Source: Limnoraphis robusta CS-951 (GTDB lineage Bacteria; Cyanobacteriota; Cyanobacteriia; Cyanobacteriales; Microcoleaceae). From it: DNA of 17,425 nucleotides. Location: assembly GCF_000972705.2 (NCBI RefSeq), contig NZ_LATL02000079.1, positions 2,942-20,366 of the forward strand. The letters run 5' to 3'. Shown here piece after piece: positions 15,457 to 17,425 of this stretch. A program made the position numbers and the translations under genes. Under the pieces are notes generated by a model. That model was not told the DNA's origin. It did no database searches and saw only the letters and a program-made list of their open reading frames with translations. Numbering within the stretch: position 1 is the stretch's first letter; the number at the start of each line of letters is the position of its first letter.

Positions 15457-17010
15457 TTGAAAACAGTGATCAATTTAAAGATTTTAAAATCCAGATTATC
15501 TGTCCTCTGGGAAATTTTAATATTAGGGATAGTTCTCGGAATTTCCTATGTTCAGGAACCGCTTTATACCTCGAATCAAAATACTAAATTTTTGCAGGGA
15601 CTCGCCAAAGCTGGACTCGGATACCTCAATCAAGATTGGCTAGCGAATACATTAGACCCTTTACCTGTTTTTACAGCTTTAGTTCACTTAACTTATGCTT
15701 ATTTACATCCCTACTGCTTTTATTTTTATTATATTATTTTGTTCGGAATCTATGTCTATAGTTTTATCGGAATAGCTGAGAGCTTATTTAAGTTTAACAC
15801 AAACGTTAAACCAATTATTTATCTTGTTTTTATTGTCACAATACACTGTCTAAAAATCCAAATATTAGACTTTAAAACCCATATCTATCTCCATTCAGGT
15901 GTCGCTGAACAATACATTTTAGGAGACTACTTTCAAACCAGTAACTTTGGGATTTTGATTATTTTATCCATTCACTTATTTCTGCGAGAACAAATATTCT
16001 GGTCTTTATTCGCATTAGCGGGAGCAGCAACAGTTCATCCGGCTTATCTTCCGAGTGCAGCCTTAATCACGTTATCCTATCTGAGTATTTTATATAAAAA
16101 AGGAGAACCAATTAAACAAATATTCCTCGTTGGTTGGGTATCCTTTCTCTTGGTGTTACCTGTAACGCTGTATATGTTTTTTGTGTTTCAACCCACCTCT
16201 CCCGAAGTCGCAACACTCGCGAAAAGTTTAATAGTTAGTCGTATTCCCCATCATTCTTTTCCAACAGCTTGGTTTGATCACATTGCATTCGTACAAATTT
16301 TAGTGATTGTTTTAGCGATTTATCTGGTTCGGAAAACTGAAATATTTTTAATTTTATTCATTCCATTTACCGTCGCAACAGTTGCAACATTATTCCAATT
16401 TTTAATCAATAATAATACATTAGGATTTATCACTCCTTGGCGGGTTTCCGCCTTTTTAGTTCCCTTATCAACAGCTCTGATTCTTGCGGTTTTTCTCGCT
16501 AACCTCTTTGATCAATTTCCAGGCTTTTTACAAAAATATCAAAAATCTATTGTGTTTCTCAGTTTAATCATTCTCTCGCTTTATGTCATTGTCGGTGCTG
16601 AAGACCAAATTAGACAACTACAAAACCGCCCCGATTATGCAAATTTGATGGATTTTGTCAAGTCAAAAAAACAACCCGAAGATTTATATTTAGTCCCTCA
16701 TACGTCTGGAAACTTTATCGAATTCCGATTATATACAGGTGTACCCATTTTAGCGAATTATAAATCTCATCCTTATAAAGATATTGAAGTCATCGAATGG
16801 CATAATCGATTAATGATGGCACAGAGATTTTATTCCCCCGACTTTCGAGCAACACGATGTCAAGCCTTAGAAGAGGTCGTCAAAACTTATCAAATCAGTC
16901 ATGTAATCACAGAACTCGGTGATACGAATCCTTGTGCGGGTTGGACGATGATTTATGATGATCAAAGGTACAAAGTTTATCAACCCATACCCAAAACCCC
17001 CTTAAATTAA
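15457..17010 (+). CDS. Polytopic membrane protein C of unknown function (GT-C-like layout)
   Basis: A 517-residue protein with about ten membrane segments (first at about 17-31) and a soluble C-terminal domain (about 395-517). The start is TTG, chosen because AGGAGG is five bases upstream. It is not obviously a close paralogue of A and B, but it shares their plan: a first periplasmic loop with acidic residues (LNQDWLANTLDPLPVFTALV, 57-76), a membrane core with ILGDYFQTSNFG (154-165) and HPAYLPSAALI (194-204), then TPWRVSAF where A and B have LPSRY, and a globular tail (EFRLYTGVPILANYKSHPYKD at about 433-453). It may belong to a cyanobacterial membrane family related to GT-C enzymes (DUF6798-like is my guess from memory). 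Only 21 bases separate it from B, so it is the third gene of that operon. Confidence 0.82.
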   Translation: MKTVINLKILKSRLSVLWEILILGIVLGISYVQEPLYTSNQNTKFLQGLAKAGLGYLNQDWLANTLDPLPVFTALVHLTYAYLHPYCFYFYYIILFGIYVYSFIGIAESLFKFNTNVKPIIYLVFIVTIHCLKIQILDFKTHIYLHSGVAEQYILGDYFQTSNFGILIILSIHLFLREQIFWSLFALAGAATVHPAYLPSAALITLSYLSILYKKGEPIKQIFLVGWVSFLLVLPVTLYMFFVFQPTSPEVATLAKSLIVSRIPHHSFPTAWFDHIAFVQILVIVLAIYLVRKTEIFLILFIPFTVATVATLFQFLINNNTLGFITPWRVSAFLVPLSTALILAVFLANLFDQFPGFLQKYQKSIVFLSLIILSLYVIVGAEDQIRQLQNRPDYANLMDFVKSKKQPEDLYLVPHTSGNFIEFRLYTGVPILANYKSHPYKDIEVIEWHNRLMMAQRFYSPDFRATRCQALEEVVKTYQISHVITELGDTNPCAGWTMIYDDQRYKVYQPIPKTPLN

Positions 17011-17196
17011 TTGCTCATGAGCTGAAGGTTGTAAACTCTTGTTTAGAGATGCTGTTCTCCACAGACAACAGCCCCAGCTTCAACCCGGGATAAATTTGGT
17101 ACAATTCTGGAGACAGGTCAAAATGTCTAGAGCAGTAACTTAGTAGACGATTTATGGTACAACACGGTACTATCTGTAAGATCAGATAATAGATCT
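17011..17196. other. Spacer between the glycan operon and the right tnpB, with small hairpins
   Basis: No gene is seen. GCTGTT (17051-17056) and AACAGC (17067-17072) can form a 6-bp stem. It lies about 40 bases after the membrane protein C stop, but no T-run follows, so it is not a convincing terminator. Confidence 0.4.
17154..17188 (+). repeat. Two overlapping hairpins at the 5' end of the right tnpB (possible element end)
   Basis: ATGGTAC (17154-17160) pairs with GTACTAT (17167-17173) with one G-T wobble, around AACACG. TATCTG (17171-17176) pairs exactly with CAGATA (17183-17188), around TAAGAT. The arms share three bases, so only one hairpin can form fully at a time. They sit just before the tnpB start, where IS200/IS605-group elements carry end hairpins; the assignment is inference. 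Confidence 0.45.
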
Positions 17197-17425
17197 ATGC
17201 AACGAGCCTTCAAGACCAAACTGAAGCTGAACAACCGTCAAAGAACCTTAATGGCGACCCACGCCGGATATTCTAGGTGGGTTTGGAACTGGGCGTTAGC
17301 GATGTGGAATGAAGCTTACAAACAGGGTTTAAAACCTTCAACGAATAAGCTAAAAAAGTTCTACACCAATCACATTAAGCCAAACTATCCCTGGCAGTCA
17401 ACGCTAAGTTCTAGAGTTTATCAAT
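17197..17425 (+). CDS. tnpB: TnpB-type transposon nuclease (partial, second and different copy)
   Basis: Only the first 76 codons are inside the window. The N-terminus MQRAFKTKLKLNNRQRTLM, followed by HAGYSRWVWNWALAMWNEA, is the OrfB/TnpB helix-turn-helix region: an initial beta-strand of basic residues, then a helix with the HAG-R--WNWAL pattern. It differs clearly from the copy at the left edge, so the two come from different tnpB subfamilies and are not two ends of one element. The catalytic RuvC residues and guide-RNA region lie outside the window, and whether it is intact is unknown. The start is ATG 17197, with no good Shine-Dalgarno, as is common for this family. Confidence 0.88.
   Translation, partial: MQRAFKTKLKLNNRQRTLMATHAGYSRWVWNWALAMWNEAYKQGLKPSTNKLKKFYTNHIKPNYPWQSTLSSRVYQ

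Noticed and set aside
15438..15587. 49-codon ATG frame overlapping the start of membrane protein C
   Set aside because: It has no family features, and the Shine-Dalgarno lies downstream of its ATG, serving TTG 15457 instead. It is kept only as a possible decoy start.
17051..17072. Guide RNA (omega RNA) before the right tnpB
   Set aside because: Omega RNAs overlap the 3' end of tnpB, and this site is at its 5' side; the stem is only 6 bp.

Overview
The window looks like cyanobacterial chromosome, most likely from a filamentous member of the Oscillatoria/Planktothrix/Lyngbya kind. Five exact copies of the HIP1 octamer GCGATCGC lie at 1796, 2228, 7976, 12294 and 13007. The FtsH is of thylakoid/plastid type, one membrane polymerase resembles the cyanobacterial HpsL family, and DNA is AT-rich with few strong Shine-Dalgarno sites. 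The clade is an inference from protein style, because no rRNA gene is present.

Layout. 1-777 (minus) is the 5' part of a tnpB transposon nuclease gene, cut by the window edge, followed by a bulged hairpin that is probably its element end. 1100-3019 is ftsH. 3117-5566 is a tight plus-strand run: a MAPEG membrane protein, two tiny overlapping unknown genes, and an O-antigen-ligase-like polymerase resembling HpsL. 5567-5920 is a 354-base non-coding stretch with hairpins. 5921-10976 holds three more plus-strand genes: a soluble protein probably built as an (alpha/alpha)6 barrel, a GT39-type membrane glycosyltransferase, and a GT4 glycosyltransferase. 10982-12760 is a minus-strand polytopic membrane protein (A). 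Divergent from it is a tightly packed run: a SAM methyltransferase (12896-13687), a second membrane protein (B, 13684-15435) and a third (C, 15457-17010). From 17197 a second, different tnpB begins and runs off the window.

How the genes may work together. Apart from ftsH, MAPEG and the tnpB genes, the content is that of a cell-surface polysaccharide or glycan locus: one polymerase/ligase, one cytosolic GT4 enzyme, one lipid-linked-sugar-dependent GT39 enzyme, a possible polysaccharide-acting barrel protein, a methyltransferase, and three large membrane proteins with a GT-C-like layout. This joint function is inference.

The most unusual parts are three. A and B are full-length paralogues on opposite strands around the methyltransferase gene. 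The predicted promoters of these two divergent units face each other, so their leaders would be complementary. Gene C appears to start at TTG behind the best Shine-Dalgarno in the window, while a nearby ATG is out of frame. Each outer edge carries an unrelated tnpB pointing outward.
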